A stretch of 7,206 nt of DNA from Planctomycetota bacterium (GTDB lineage: Bacteria > Planctomycetota > UBA1135 > GCA-002686595): positions 1 to 7,206 of the forward strand of contig JARGOW010000188.1 of NCBI GenBank assembly GCA_029212955.1. Direction: 5' to 3'. Below the pieces are notes generated by a model, which saw nothing but the letters and a program-made list of their open reading frames with translations, was not told the origin of the DNA and did no database searches. Both the position numbers and the translations under genes were made by a program. Each line of letters begins with the position of its first letter. Within the stretch, counting starts at the first letter, position 1. This document shows positions 7,106 to 7,206 of the stretch, one piece after another.

Positions 7106-7110
7106 CCTGT

Positions 7111-7130
7111 GGGGCTTCTAGGAAGGCCCC
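7111..7130. repeat. Imperfect hairpin, 8-bp stem with 3-base loop
   Basis: GGGGCTTC (7111-7118), loop TAG, then GAAG, one bulged G and CCCC (7122-7130). It is a strong GC stem, but no T-run follows in either direction, so it is not a canonical intrinsic terminator. It could be a regulatory hairpin in a 5' leader or the end signal of a gene beyond the right edge. Confidence 0.4.
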
Positions 7131-7206
7131 AATCGAACCTTTCCAGGGGAGTGGGACCAAAACGTGGGCCCTGGCGAATGCCCGCAGGGGTCCAGTAAGA
7201 ACAGGG

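Larger units (their letters stand above)
7026..7206. promoter_or_regulatory. Upstream region of the secreted-protein gene
   Basis: These 181 bp precede the secreted-protein ATG and contain no gene I can support. There is no clear Shine-Dalgarno immediately before 7025; the 20 bases upstream are pyrimidine-rich on the coding strand. No confident -35/-10 pair was found. Two symmetric elements are present (7077-7105 and 7111-7130). DNA from 7131 to the right edge shows nothing recognisable. Confidence 0.4.

Noticed and set aside
7026..7160. N-terminal extension of the secreted protein from a TTG at 7160
   Set aside because: It would bury the signal peptide behind 45 residues of unremarkable sequence; ATG at 7025 places a typical signal peptide at the very N-terminus.
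1..7206. tRNA or rRNA genes, CRISPR arrays, insertion sequences, integrase or phage genes
   Set aside because: No repeat-spacer pattern, cloverleaf, transposase motif or terminal inverted repeats of mobile elements were seen; coding density and composition look uniform and chromosomal.

Overview
This GC-rich window holds four protein-coding genes and almost no spare DNA. I read it as a chromosomal piece of a planctomycete (Planctomycetota). The reasons are a short ECF-type sigma factor beside membrane-anchored Ser/Thr kinases, and a large secreted protein whose N- and C-terminal domains resemble, from recall, domains repeated across secreted planctomycete proteins. The phylum is an inference; no rRNA or marker gene is present.

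Layout: positions 1-3905 carry two Hanks-type Ser/Thr protein kinase genes on the minus strand. The upstream one (2046-3905) is complete. The downstream one (2046 to the left edge) overlaps it by one base in a TAATG junction and runs off the window without a stop, with 682 codons visible. A 157-bp divergent intergenic region (3906-4062) separates them from a plus-strand sigma factor gene (4063-4686). The sigma gene is convergent with, and overlaps by 4 bp, a minus-strand gene (4683-7025) for a 780-residue secreted protein. That protein has a signal peptide, an N-terminal beta-rich domain, about seven propeller-like repeats and a C-terminal planctomycete-type domain. Positions 7026-7206 are its upstream region.

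How they may work together: both kinases have a cytoplasmic kinase domain, one membrane helix and a C-terminal sensor or scaffold region beyond it. The sigma factor has no anti-sigma gene next to it. Its region 2.2 carries Ser where ordinary ECF sigmas carry acidic residues. This resembles what is known of kinase-controlled ECF sigma factors such as EcfP/PknT of Vibrio parahaemolyticus. The most interesting hypothesis is therefore a two-kinase, one-sigma signalling module in which Ser/Thr phosphorylation replaces an anti-sigma factor. The secreted protein is adjacent, but nothing in the sequence proves that it belongs to the module.
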